From an uncultured Oleispira sp. (GTDB lineage Bacteria; Pseudomonadota; Gammaproteobacteria; Pseudomonadales; Oceanobacteraceae): a stretch of DNA of 64,000 bases. Numbering within the stretch: the stretch's first letter is position 1; each line of letters opens with the position of its first letter. Where the stretch lies: the NCBI GenBank assembly GCA_913061415.1, contig CAJXUD010000010.1, positions 90,060-154,059 on the forward strand, in the 5' to 3' direction. This document shows positions 25,876 through 34,281 of this stretch, in pieces. The notes below the pieces were generated by a model. It had not been told where the DNA came from, searched no databases, and was given only the letters and a program-made list of their open reading frames with translations. The position numbers and the translations under genes are program-made.

Positions 25876-26826
25876 TCATATTGAATCGTTTTGAAACGAC
25901 ATTTTACGTCCAAAATATCGACTATGGGCTAACCACGCACCCAGGCTTACACACATCAAACCCGAAATTAATTCGATACTGACATGCTCATTAAATATCA
26001 CAATGGCTGCAATACCTGAAATCACCGGCACGATCGACATCACCGCCCCCATCTCCGAAGGCCCGATTCTTTGCACGGCCTTCACATAAAAAATCATCTG
26101 CACAATCGTCGCCATAATTCCCTGATAAAAAGCCTGAAGCCCTATATCACTCCAACTAGCACTGGATAATGCCTTGGGTAAAAATACGAGATAAACGGGT
26201 AAATAAAATACACTCGTCAGCAAGGCTAAACTGACGGTGACCTGCCAAGGAGTAATTTGCCAGCGCTTAATGAGCACAGAAAATATAGCCCAGAACAATG
26301 CCGCAGCCACCAGCCAGCCATCACCTAATAGCGTGGTGGTATTAAATTTAAACCCTCCATTACTAAAGCCCCCACCAGTAAAGACTCCAAGCTCTCCCGC
26401 AAAAAGAACCGATACACCCAAGGTGATTACGCCAATGCCTAGCCATTTCTGAATGCCGTGAGTTTCTTTATTAATTAAAAATGATAAAACAATAATGAAT
26501 AACGGCATCATACCCGGCAGCAAGATAGCCGCATGAGAAGCCGACGCTAACTGAAAACCACTAAAGGCGCATAAGGTATAGGCCAAGCCACCAATTAAGC
26601 TACAGATGATTAAGCGAGGTGTGAACAAGGGGAAACGGTACTTGAATAGCCAGAGAGGAAATAACATACTCGCACAAGTAATATAACGAATGGCAATCAC
26701 ATCATACGGTAGTAATTCACTGATCCCTCCCATACGAGAGACCAAAATAAACCCAGCCCAAATTAACGCGGCAGCAAATGCAAAAACATAGCCTTGCTGT
26801 TGATTGCTCAAACCCTGTTCATTCAC
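25876..26826 (-). CDS. EamA/DMT-family permease
   Basis: A 316-residue inner-membrane protein with about ten hydrophobic segments in two EamA repeats (residues about 10-145 and 170-305). Family traits are AALIWAGFILVSRMGG near the start and QAFYQGIMATIVQMIFYVKAVQRIGPSEMGAVMSIVPVISGIAAIVIFNEH at the second repeat (about 230-280). Members of the drug/metabolite transporter group move small metabolites such as amino acids, but the substrate cannot be read from the sequence. It is a monocistronic-looking gene between rpsT and the YeeE pair. Confidence 0.88.
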   Translation of the reverse strand: MNEQGLSNQQQGYVFAFAAALIWAGFILVSRMGGISELLPYDVIAIRYITCASMLFPLWLFKYRFPLFTPRLIICSLIGGLAYTLCAFSGFQLASASHAAILLPGMMPLFIIVLSFLINKETHGIQKWLGIGVITLGVSVLFAGELGVFTGGGFSNGGFKFNTTTLLGDGWLVAAALFWAIFSVLIKRWQITPWQVTVSLALLTSVFYLPVYLVFLPKALSSASWSDIGLQAFYQGIMATIVQMIFYVKAVQRIGPSEMGAVMSIVPVISGIAAIVIFNEHVSIELISGLMCVSLGAWLAHSRYFGRKMSFQNDSI

Positions 26827-26940
26827 GCAGTATCCTTAACGATATTTTAAAATAAGCCTATTTAAGACAACACCATAGACCTATTTTAAACGCATTAAAA
26901 ATGAATATTTATGAAGTAGAGATTCAGTTTAATTGAACGA

Positions 26941-27372
26941 CTACTTAGCAGGACCAACCGTATAGTGTGCGATACGATTACCCAGTAGCAAAGCAAAAAT
27001 AAAGAGTAATATATCTTCCTGTCCCGTCATAATATTGAGCAATGCAGGGCCAGGGCATAAACCCACCATCCCCCAACCAATACCAAACAAAGCAGCCCCA
27101 CCTAAAAGCCGAGCATCTAGTTGAGTTAGGCTTGGGCGATGGAAGATCGAGTGAAACAAAGGCTGCTTCATTTTATTTGAGAGCCCATAAGCAATCGAAA
27201 AAATAACGATTGCAGAAGCCATTACCGCCATCAAAGCCGGTTGCCAATTGCCAAATAGATCCAAGAAGCCGCGAACCTTCTCCGGGTTAGTCATACCCGA
27301 AACCAACAGCCCCAATCCAAATATGACACCAGCTAAGAGCGGCGTTATCATCTTCATTAATTTATTCATCAC
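26941..27372 (-). CDS. YeeE/YedE-family half-transporter, second half (DUF6691 type)
   Basis: A 143-residue membrane protein with about four segments. MKMITPLLAGVIFGLGLLVSGMTNPEKVRGFLDLFGNWQPALM and GGAALFGIGWGMVGLCPGPALLN carry the conserved Gly/Cys motif of the family's C-terminal half. Together with the upstream half it would make a full YeeE/YedE protein, a group whose characterised members take up thiosulfate or sulfur species. No sulfur-metabolism gene is next to it, so the substrate is open. It starts two bases after the stop of the first half. Confidence 0.85.
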   Translation of the reverse strand: MMNKLMKMITPLLAGVIFGLGLLVSGMTNPEKVRGFLDLFGNWQPALMAVMASAIVIFSIAYGLSNKMKQPLFHSIFHRPSLTQLDARLLGGAALFGIGWGMVGLCPGPALLNIMTGQEDILLFIFALLLGNRIAHYTVGPAK

Positions 27373-27373
27373 A

Positions 27374-27784
27374 CTACACCCCCGCCATCATGGTATTCAT
27401 AACCAGCACCGTAAGAATACCAAAAATCATAAACGTACCGGTTGCTACTATAGAGCGGACTGAGAAACGGCCAATACCACACACCCCATGACCCGACGTA
27501 CAACCGTTACCAATATAGGTTCCCATACCGACTAGAACACCTGCCACAACGAGTAGTATTTTATTATCCGTCATCTGCACAACTGGTGCACCAGCAAAAT
27601 ACACATATAAAGGATAAGCCGCTAATAAGCCTATGAAAAAATAGAGACTCCAAGATCGATGACCTTGGCGCAATAAAAACAGGTTCGCCACAACGCCCGA
27701 TATACCACCGATGCGCCCAACCCCTAACCACAAAATCGCAGCCGCAATACCAATTAAGGCGCCACCTGCCAGTTCGTTCCACAT
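27374..27784 (-). CDS. YeeE/YedE-family half-transporter, first half
   Basis: A 136-residue membrane protein. The start is set at the ATG at 27784 (MWNELAGGALIG), which has a TAGGA ribosome-binding site. The upstream extension to 27826 adds a non-homologous leader. The motif MGTYIGNGCTSGHGVCGIGRFSVRS near residue 90 is the hallmark of the N-terminal half, with the conserved Cys thought to relay sulfur. It forms a two-gene unit with the second half. Confidence 0.85.
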   Translation of the reverse strand: MWNELAGGALIGIAAAILWLGVGRIGGISGVVANLFLLRQGHRSWSLYFFIGLLAAYPLYVYFAGAPVVQMTDNKILLVVAGVLVGMGTYIGNGCTSGHGVCGIGRFSVRSIVATGTFMIFGILTVLVMNTMMAGV

Positions 27785-27939
27785 TTCAATATTCCTAAAT
27801 TCCAATATACCGATGCATAGTAACACGCCGGCGAGCTACCCTCTGTGTTTCACGGCTTTAAATCCTATTTTGATAGACTATATAGGCCCGACTCTTGTAA
27901 AATTATAAAAAACTCAATATGACGTAAGGATACTCACAA

Positions 27940-30900
27940 GTGTTAGCAATAAGGATATTACGCAAGCTAGGTCTTTTTTCCTGCCTCAGCTTAGCGACTC
28001 TACTTTTACCCCAACATAGCTTCGCCGCATTACTCGATGTTCAACAAAAAAATGGCATTGTTTATTTTCTATTTGCCGCACCTAACAAGATTGCTCGCTA
28101 TGACCTCTCCAGCAATAAGTTCATCAACAAAATTAGCCTAGATAATGTACCCAGTGCTTTTCATGTGCATAAGTCAGTAATTTACATTTCCTACGGAACT
28201 AAATTATTCAAACATAAGCTAGATGGATTTTCCGCGACCGAGATCTACCAAGCAGATAGCACAATATTAGATATCGTCGCAATGGGGACGAGTATTTATT
28301 TACTCAAAGAGAATAATCGCGCAGAAATAATCAGCGCAAGTAACTTCCTTAGTACAGACAACCGCTACCAGTATCATTATTCTAAACATACCGCCAATAT
28401 TGCTTCACCATTAAATAAAGCCATTTATACGCTCCCTACTTCAAATCGTCCTTACAAAACACTCATCAGCGATGACGGAAAGTTTGGTAGTCAAACCAGC
28501 TCATCGTTTAATAGATCAGATAACCCATCAGCTAAAATTTACCTACATCCTGATGAAAGTAAATTCTATACCAATACAGGTTTAATCTATTCCACTGCAA
28601 ACCTTTCTTTTAAAGGCAGCGTAAGCGGCAGTGTGACTGACATAAGTTTTTTAGATAAATCCCCCGTTATCATTAGGGGTAAAAAGCTGTATTTACTTAC
28701 CGAACAAGATACAGATCACACAGAAATCACGCTAGACCATACCCCAAGCCATGTTGCTGCAAAAGGCCAAATCATCACCACCTTTGTGACAACCGATAGC
28801 ATAGTCACTGCCCATCAAACGAATATCGATCAACTTAGTAAACCCTTAGCAAGCACTACAGAAGACCCCAATTCCGCAAGCTACCAAGCGGAACTCATCA
28901 CCACCGATAATAACAACATCGTCTATCTAGTCGATAAAGCAAACCCAACAATACACCGTCGAAAAGTGGCAGAAAGTGAATATGCAAGCAGCTGGGGTCT
29001 AGTGAATAGCCCCAGCCATATCAGCTACTCTGAGTCTCATCAAAGACTCTACCTTGGTTATCCTTCAGGAAAAATAACCTATTTTGATACCAGCCTAGCA
29101 ATAGGGGCCGTCGAAACTCACCTAATCAGCTTAACCTCAGAAATCATTGGCTTAACCGTTGCTGGAGATTATTTATATGTGAATGATTACAAGGGTTATA
29201 ACGATACGACAAGCTATAGCATCAACAAGCTCGGCCAGATTTTAGATACTAGCAGCTCAAGCGTGTCGCAAAACTATGTATGGAATTCTTTAAATGACAC
29301 AATATATCGCCTAGAACCAGGCTACCTAAAATGGAGAGCTTTGTCCTCCAGCACAGGGGAGATTGATGACAATAATTACAGGAAATCATTAAGCAGTAAT
29401 ACCACTGATGCCACCCCCCCTCTCTTAATTAGCCCGAATGGCCAAGTGCTACTAGTCGGCTCAGGAAAAATTATAGGCGCTGAAAATAAAACCCTGCTCA
29501 ATACACTTGATAATGAAATCGAAGATGCCAGCTGGATTAATGACAAGCTAATAACCGTTAAAGAAGGAGGGCAGACTTTGCAAATCTGGCAAGAGGATTA
29601 TTTGCTAGAAACAGAGCACCCGCTCTCCAAAACACTAAAAACTCGAGTATTCAACTTACAAGATAAACTTTTAATAGTTAAGCAGTCGGCAACGCGACCC
29701 GAGATTATTTACTCTGACCTAGCACTACTTTCAGAAGTTGATAGTGATAACGATACCATTAGTGATTTAATCGACAACTGTGTATTGATTAGCAATCCAG
29801 ATCAGTCCGATTTAGATACCGATGGCAGCGGGGATTTATGTGACAACGATAGCGATGGCGATTTAATACCCAACCAGATAGAAATTACCGCAGGGTTAAA
29901 TGCATTCAATAAGGATGATGCATTATTAGACTTAGACGGTGACGGCTTTAATAATTTAGTTGAATACTTCTACTCTACCGACATAAATAATAGCGAATCA
30001 AAGGCCGCTGCCATTCAAGAAATGAACGAGACTTTTGATGACGCAATACCTCTAGGGTTTTATAGTTCTAACCCTTACAACCCCCTAAGCATATTTAAGG
30101 TAAGCAACTCCTCATACCTTGCTCTCTCAAAACCTAACAGCGACATTCAATCGCAGAGCCTATTTTATACCGCAGACTTTGAACAAGGGGCTCTGAGCAT
30201 TAAGTATGGTGCTTTATTTAATAATTCCAGTTACAGCGTTACAGTCATCGTTGATGGCAAAACAATAAAGTCTTCGAGCTCTTATTATTATAATAATAAC
30301 GACCCTATGCTGATTAGCCTTGAAAAAGGGGTCCATACCATCAAATTTAAAGCGACCTTTAATAACAACTCAGGCGCTCAAACAACATCACTTTTTTTCA
30401 TTGATGAAATTCATTATGGCCCAGATAGTGATGGCGATACGATCATAGATGACCAAGACAACTGTCCTACAATTTCAAACAGCTATCAGCATGATTCTGA
30501 TAATGATGGTTTAGGCAATGAATGCGATAACGATCCTTTTGATAGTGATAAAGATGAAGATGGTTATGGCGACTACCTTGATAACTGCCCAGATACATAC
30601 AACCCTGATCAATTAAATATCGATAATGATAATTATGGTGACGCCTGCGATGATAGCGATGATAGCCCTAGCGATGTCGACCAAGATGGCATTCCTGATT
30701 CATACGATAACTGCATCAATACAGCAAACCCTGATCAAGAAGATTTTGATTATGATCGTATCGGTGACACCTGTGATATAGATATCGATAACGATGGCAT
30801 ATTGAATACTCTTGAAGATCAGTTTGATTTTATGAGTTCGTATAATTCTAATGATGCCTATCTCGATTTTGATAATGACGGGGCTTCAAATCAATACGAG

Positions 30901-31542
30901 ATAAATAATAATTCCTCTCCAGCGCAAGAAAACACATTCGCAGAGATTGATTTATTAGACTATTACCCTGTTGGTGACCTAGACTACTTCTATATTTCAG
31001 ACTATCAATTCATCCGTAGTTCTATGAAAAAAACCGATACCCCTGGTCGCTTTATTATTAGCAGTAGCAATGGTATTGAACTAACCATTGAGCGCCGAAG
31101 CAGTGGAATATACTTAGAGTCTTTTACTTCGACCTCTATCTACTCAGACGCAGCATATACTTTTGAGAACCATCTGATTCTTCCTAACAGCCTAAAGCCT
31201 GGACACACACTCACACTCAATTCAACACAGAAGATCGCGGGTTCTAGTGATAGCGTTGAATATGAAAGATCATTTTATTTAAAAGACGTTGGAGAAAGAG
31301 TTTGGAGAGGAAAAGTTTATCCCTCCATTACCGTTATTGAAGATGGCGCAGAAAAAGTCTATTTAAAAGGCATCGGACAACTAACGTTAAACTATATGGA
31401 ACTCGATAGCGTCAACTTCGATTTCATAGAAGCGCCCAATGTTGTCGCCCCGAAAAAAAGTAGTGGCGGCGGTTCGCTAGCGCCCTTTGTTTTCTTTCTA
31501 CTTTCAATCATGGCATACGCCACAAGAACAAGAAGAAAATAA
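27940..31542 (+). CDS. secreted calcium-repeat protein with GlyGly-CTERM sorting signal
   Basis: A 1200-residue protein starting at a GTG (27940) with a TAAGGA ribosome-binding site. A signal peptide (about residues 1-30, ending HSFAA) leads into about 570 residues of repeated beta-strand sequence suggestive of a propeller. Then come thrombospondin type 3-like Asp-rich calcium repeats at about 600-665 and 827-957 (SDNDTISDLIDNC, DSDGDTIIDDQDNCP, DQDGIPDSYDNC). Between them lies a jelly-roll-like segment. The C-terminus, SSGGGSLAPFVFFLLSIMAYATRTRRK (about 1173-1200), is a Gly-Gly motif, hydrophobic helix and basic tail, the GlyGly-CTERM signal processed by rhombosortase. It is probably a surface protein exported by type II secretion. 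The specific function is unknown. Confidence 0.85.
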   Translation: MLAIRILRKLGLFSCLSLATLLLPQHSFAALLDVQQKNGIVYFLFAAPNKIARYDLSSNKFINKISLDNVPSAFHVHKSVIYISYGTKLFKHKLDGFSATEIYQADSTILDIVAMGTSIYLLKENNRAEIISASNFLSTDNRYQYHYSKHTANIASPLNKAIYTLPTSNRPYKTLISDDGKFGSQTSSSFNRSDNPSAKIYLHPDESKFYTNTGLIYSTANLSFKGSVSGSVTDISFLDKSPVIIRGKKLYLLTEQDTDHTEITLDHTPSHVAAKGQIITTFVTTDSIVTAHQTNIDQLSKPLASTTEDPNSASYQAELITTDNNNIVYLVDKANPTIHRRKVAESEYASSWGLVNSPSHISYSESHQRLYLGYPSGKITYFDTSLAIGAVETHLISLTSEIIGLTVAGDYLYVNDYKGYNDTTSYSINKLGQILDTSSSSVSQNYVWNSLNDTIYRLEPGYLKWRALSSSTGEIDDNNYRKSLSSNTTDATPPLLISPNGQVLLVGSGKIIGAENKTLLNTLDNEIEDASWINDKLITVKEGGQTLQIWQEDYLLETEHPLSKTLKTRVFNLQDKLLIVKQSATRPEIIYSDLALLSEVDSDNDTISDLIDNCVLISNPDQSDLDTDGSGDLCDNDSDGDLIPNQIEITAGLNAFNKDDALLDLDGDGFNNLVEYFYSTDINNSESKAAAIQEMNETFDDAIPLGFYSSNPYNPLSIFKVSNSSYLALSKPNSDIQSQSLFYTADFEQGALSIKYGALFNNSSYSVTVIVDGKTIKSSSSYYYNNNDPMLISLEKGVHTIKFKATFNNNSGAQTTSLFFIDEIHYGPDSDGDTIIDDQDNCPTISNSYQHDSDNDGLGNECDNDPFDSDKDEDGYGDYLDNCPDTYNPDQLNIDNDNYGDACDDSDDSPSDVDQDGIPDSYDNCINTANPDQEDFDYDRIGDTCDIDIDNDGILNTLEDQFDFMSSYNSNDAYLDFDNDGASNQYEINNNSSPAQENTFAEIDLLDYYPVGDLDYFYISDYQFIRSSMKKTDTPGRFIISSSNGIELTIERRSSGIYLESFTSTSIYSDAAYTFENHLILPNSLKPGHTLTLNSTQKIAGSSDSVEYERSFYLKDVGERVWRGKVYPSITVIEDGAEKVYLKGIGQLTLNYMELDSVNFDFIEAPNVVAPKKSSGGGSLAPFVFFLLSIMAYATRTRRK

Positions 31543-31546
31543 CCTT

Positions 31547-31637
31547 ATTAATGCAGGCATATAAGTAAAACATGGCCTGCATCAATCTTTGCAAACCCTT
31601 ACTTGCCTAGCCTGCATTAATATGGATTAATGCAGGC
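31547..31637. repeat. four copies of ATTAATGCAGGC as two inverted pairs upstream of czc
   Basis: ATTAATGCAGGC at 31547-31558 pairs with GCCTGCATCAAT at 31575-31586 (one mismatch). GCCTGCATTAAT at 31610-31621 pairs perfectly with ATTAATGCAGGC at 31626-31637 around ATGG. The first pair may terminate the surface-protein transcript. The second sits about 30 bases before the czc operon start and could be an operator or leader hairpin. Confidence 0.65.
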
Positions 31638-31666
31638 TTATATTACTCATCACTCAGGTCTACACT

Positions 31667-32008
31667 GTGAAAATAAAGCACCTTTTGGCGCTATTTATTA
31701 TTATCACGAATACGCTCGTCAATAGCGTATGGGCTTCAGTGCATCTTATTGCTAACGAACATAGCACCTTAGAAACTCCGCATCTGCACATTGTTACCGA
31801 TCTAAAAACCCTATTTGACTTTGGCAGTGAGCTGGATGAATCGGCTGCTGAAATCGAAGAAACACATTTTCATGTATTAAGTGATCTTACGACGCAATTC
31901 TCGATCAGCGATACCATCAAAGCCCGCTTAAATATTCGCAGTTCCATTCCGCACTACCGCACACTTACTTATAGCCCCCCTATTCCGCCGCCTACCGCAC
32001 ACTCATAA
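31667..32008 (+). CDS. small His-rich periplasmic protein heading the czc operon
   Basis: A 113-residue protein starting at a GTG, with a signal peptide (about residues 1-24, ending SVWA). The mature part holds a duplicated motif, HLHIVTDLKTLFDF and HFHVLSDLTTQFSI, each with a His-x-His pair, and a Pro-rich tail with a terminal His. His-x-His pairs are typical metal ligands. Small secreted proteins are often found ahead of czcCBA. It is not similar enough by eye to the known CzcI/CzcE families to name it. It lies 62 bases upstream of the czcC-like gene and is probably co-transcribed. Confidence 0.75.
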   Translation: MKIKHLLALFIIITNTLVNSVWASVHLIANEHSTLETPHLHIVTDLKTLFDFGSELDESAAEIEETHFHVLSDLTTQFSISDTIKARLNIRSSIPHYRTLTYSPPIPPPTAHS

Positions 32009-32070
32009 ATACTCATTATTAATTTTATCTAATAACTTTTTTTTCATAGCCCAAGCTATGAGGGATATTT

Positions 32071-33336
32071 ATGAATAGACATTCAGCCCGTGCCTCTTTA
32101 GGCATGCTGGTATTGCTATGCAGTGCGTCGGTATTTAGTCTACCCATGCCTAGTCAATCAGTGCCTAGCCAAGCGACAAACAATTTGTCGCTAAAACAAG
32201 CATTGCAGCTTACCTTGCAATACAACCCACAACTCAAAACGTACCCGTATTATGTGCGCCAGCTAGAAGGTGAATACAAGCAAGCGGATATCAGCCCAGC
32301 GCCTCGAGCTGAACTAGAACTCAGTTCAGATGAAGCTACCCTCACTTTAAGCCAAAGCTTTGAACTGGGTGAAAAACGCAAAGCCAGAGTGGGCTTTACC
32401 CATGCTAAGCAACAGCAGCTGCAAACAGAGTTTGAAATTGCCAAGCTCGACATTTTGGCAGAAACCAGTCGTCGCTATTATCAACTGCTTGCTTTAGTTA
32501 AACAGAAAAACCTACTCACCATACGAATAGGTCAAGAAAATCGCGCGCTAAAAATCATTCAGAAAAGAGCAGAAGCTGGCGCAGTCGCCGAGGCTGATGT
32601 CGCCACAATGGCGCTGGGTTTAGCACGCTCTAATAATACGTTAGAGCAGCTCGAATTTAGCATTCAGCTCCAGAAAACAACATTGAGTACTATGTGGCTC
32701 GAACAGGAGAAAAAGGAATTTAAAAACTTAAAGGGAAACCTATCAATTCTTCCACAACTTCCCAGTGACGAAGTATTAACTCACATTATTGAAGAAGGTA
32801 TTAACCAGCTACCCGATTTCCGTTATCAAGTTGCACTCTCTCGATTAGAAGATAGCCGCGTCTCATTAACGCAATCTAATGGCAGCGCTAATATCAACCT
32901 TGGTTTAGGTTTACGTCATAACGATACCCGCGATGATCAAAGCTTAGTATTAACTGCATCAATGCCGTTAAATTTCAGCAACCCAAACCGCGGCCGCATT
33001 GCCAGTACTCAAGCTCTGCAAGCATTAAGTTATGAGCAAGTTGAGTTAACGCGCCAGCAGCTCTCAATTGAACTGACCCGCATTCGAACTCAGTTAAGAA
33101 AAGAACTGCAACAAGCAAAGCGTATTAATGACGAGTTATTACCTCTTGCCAGTGAATTGCTCAGCGCCACCCAAAAAGCCTATCGCCAAGGGCAGTACAG
33201 TGTATTGCAATGGATCGATGCGCAAAATCAAGTATTCAATTTAGAGCAGGACTTAATCAATAGCCAAGTCCGTATTTTTAACCAAGTATTAGAACTGGAA
33301 CGTATTTTAGGCCAGTCAATCATTAGCGCTAAATAA
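32071..33336 (+). CDS. czcC: CzcC-type outer-membrane efflux protein
   Basis: A 421-residue TolC-fold outer-membrane factor. A signal peptide ends near SVFSLP. Two repeats of long coiled helices follow (LKQALQLTLQYNPQLKTYPYYVRQLEGEYKQADIS near the start and ELLSATQKAYRQGQYSVLQWIDAQNQVFNLEQDLINSQVRIFNQVLELERILG at the C-terminus, about residues 365-418). It forms the exit duct of a tripartite heavy-metal pump with the products of the next two genes. Spacing to czcB is 9 bases. Family and neighbours agree on CzcC. Confidence 0.9.
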   Translation: MNRHSARASLGMLVLLCSASVFSLPMPSQSVPSQATNNLSLKQALQLTLQYNPQLKTYPYYVRQLEGEYKQADISPAPRAELELSSDEATLTLSQSFELGEKRKARVGFTHAKQQQLQTEFEIAKLDILAETSRRYYQLLALVKQKNLLTIRIGQENRALKIIQKRAEAGAVAEADVATMALGLARSNNTLEQLEFSIQLQKTTLSTMWLEQEKKEFKNLKGNLSILPQLPSDEVLTHIIEEGINQLPDFRYQVALSRLEDSRVSLTQSNGSANINLGLGLRHNDTRDDQSLVLTASMPLNFSNPNRGRIASTQALQALSYEQVELTRQQLSIELTRIRTQLRKELQQAKRINDELLPLASELLSATQKAYRQGQYSVLQWIDAQNQVFNLEQDLINSQVRIFNQVLELERILGQSIISAK

Positions 33337-33345
33337 GGTTTTACA

Positions 33346-34281
33346 ATGAATTTTTTAACCAAAATAATGCCACACTTTATCATCATACTGGCAATCGCAG
33401 GCATCACGAGTAACGTATTAGCCAGTGGCGACGATCAGCACAGCCATGACGAGCACGAAGAAGAACATTCTGATCGCACAGAAATTTCACCTTACTACAT
33501 GCAAACCTCAGGCATAAAAACGGCCGTCGCCAGTGCGCAAAATTTAGTTCAATACGATACGCTATTTGGTGTGATTACTCCGGTGCAAGATAAAGTCTTT
33601 AGTCTGCACGCAACCTTCCCCAGTATGGTCGAAAAAATCTATGTTCAAGTTGGCGACACCGTAAAAAAAGGGCAAATACTTGCGCGCTTAACCAACATCC
33701 AGACCCTGCAAAGCTACACTCTTAAAAGTCCCTCAAACGGCGAAGTGACCTCACGCTCTGTGAATACAGGCAATCGTATTGATGCAGAAGAAATGCTACA
33801 GATTAGCGATTTATCAAAAGTTTGGGTAAACCTATCGGCTTTTCCTGAAAATGTAGAGCGCTTACAAAAAGGCCAGCGCACTAAGATCTACGACCTACAC
33901 GATCATGAAAGTGCTCTGGGTAATATCAGTTATATTGCCCCGCAAATGAGTGGCGGCCATATCGCACGCGCACGAGCCGTTATTGATAATAGCGAAGGAC
34001 ACTGGCGCCCGGGTATGCACGTAAAAGCCGATGTGGAAATTTCAACACTGACCGTTCCGATTGCAGTCAACGTGGATGCGATTCAAACGATGGAAAACGA
34101 AAGCGTTGTTTTTAAATATCACGACAATACCTTCACTGTTACTCATGTAAAAATCGGTGAAAGCGATGGCCAGTGGACCGAAATCCTTTCGGGTTTAAAA
34201 GCCGGTGAAGAATACGTCAGCGAAAATAGTTTTTTAATCAAAGCCGACATTTTAAAAAGTGGGGCGAGCCATGACCATTAA
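33346..34281 (+). CDS. czcB: CzcB-type membrane fusion protein
   Basis: A 311-residue periplasmic adaptor. It has a signal peptide or N-terminal anchor (residues about 10-27), then a very His/Asp/Glu-rich segment (GDDQHSHDEHEEEHSDRTE) that likely binds metal. Lipoyl-like half-motifs (IYVQVGDTVKKGQILARL, YTLKSPSNGEVTSRSVNTGNRIDAEEML) and a beta-barrel domain follow. The C-terminus again ends in His residues (ASHDH). It links the inner-membrane RND pump to the outer-membrane channel. Its stop lies within the start of czcA (11-base overlap). Confidence 0.92.
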   Translation: MNFLTKIMPHFIIILAIAGITSNVLASGDDQHSHDEHEEEHSDRTEISPYYMQTSGIKTAVASAQNLVQYDTLFGVITPVQDKVFSLHATFPSMVEKIYVQVGDTVKKGQILARLTNIQTLQSYTLKSPSNGEVTSRSVNTGNRIDAEEMLQISDLSKVWVNLSAFPENVERLQKGQRTKIYDLHDHESALGNISYIAPQMSGGHIARARAVIDNSEGHWRPGMHVKADVEISTLTVPIAVNVDAIQTMENESVVFKYHDNTFTVTHVKIGESDGQWTEILSGLKAGEEYVSENSFLIKADILKSGASHDH

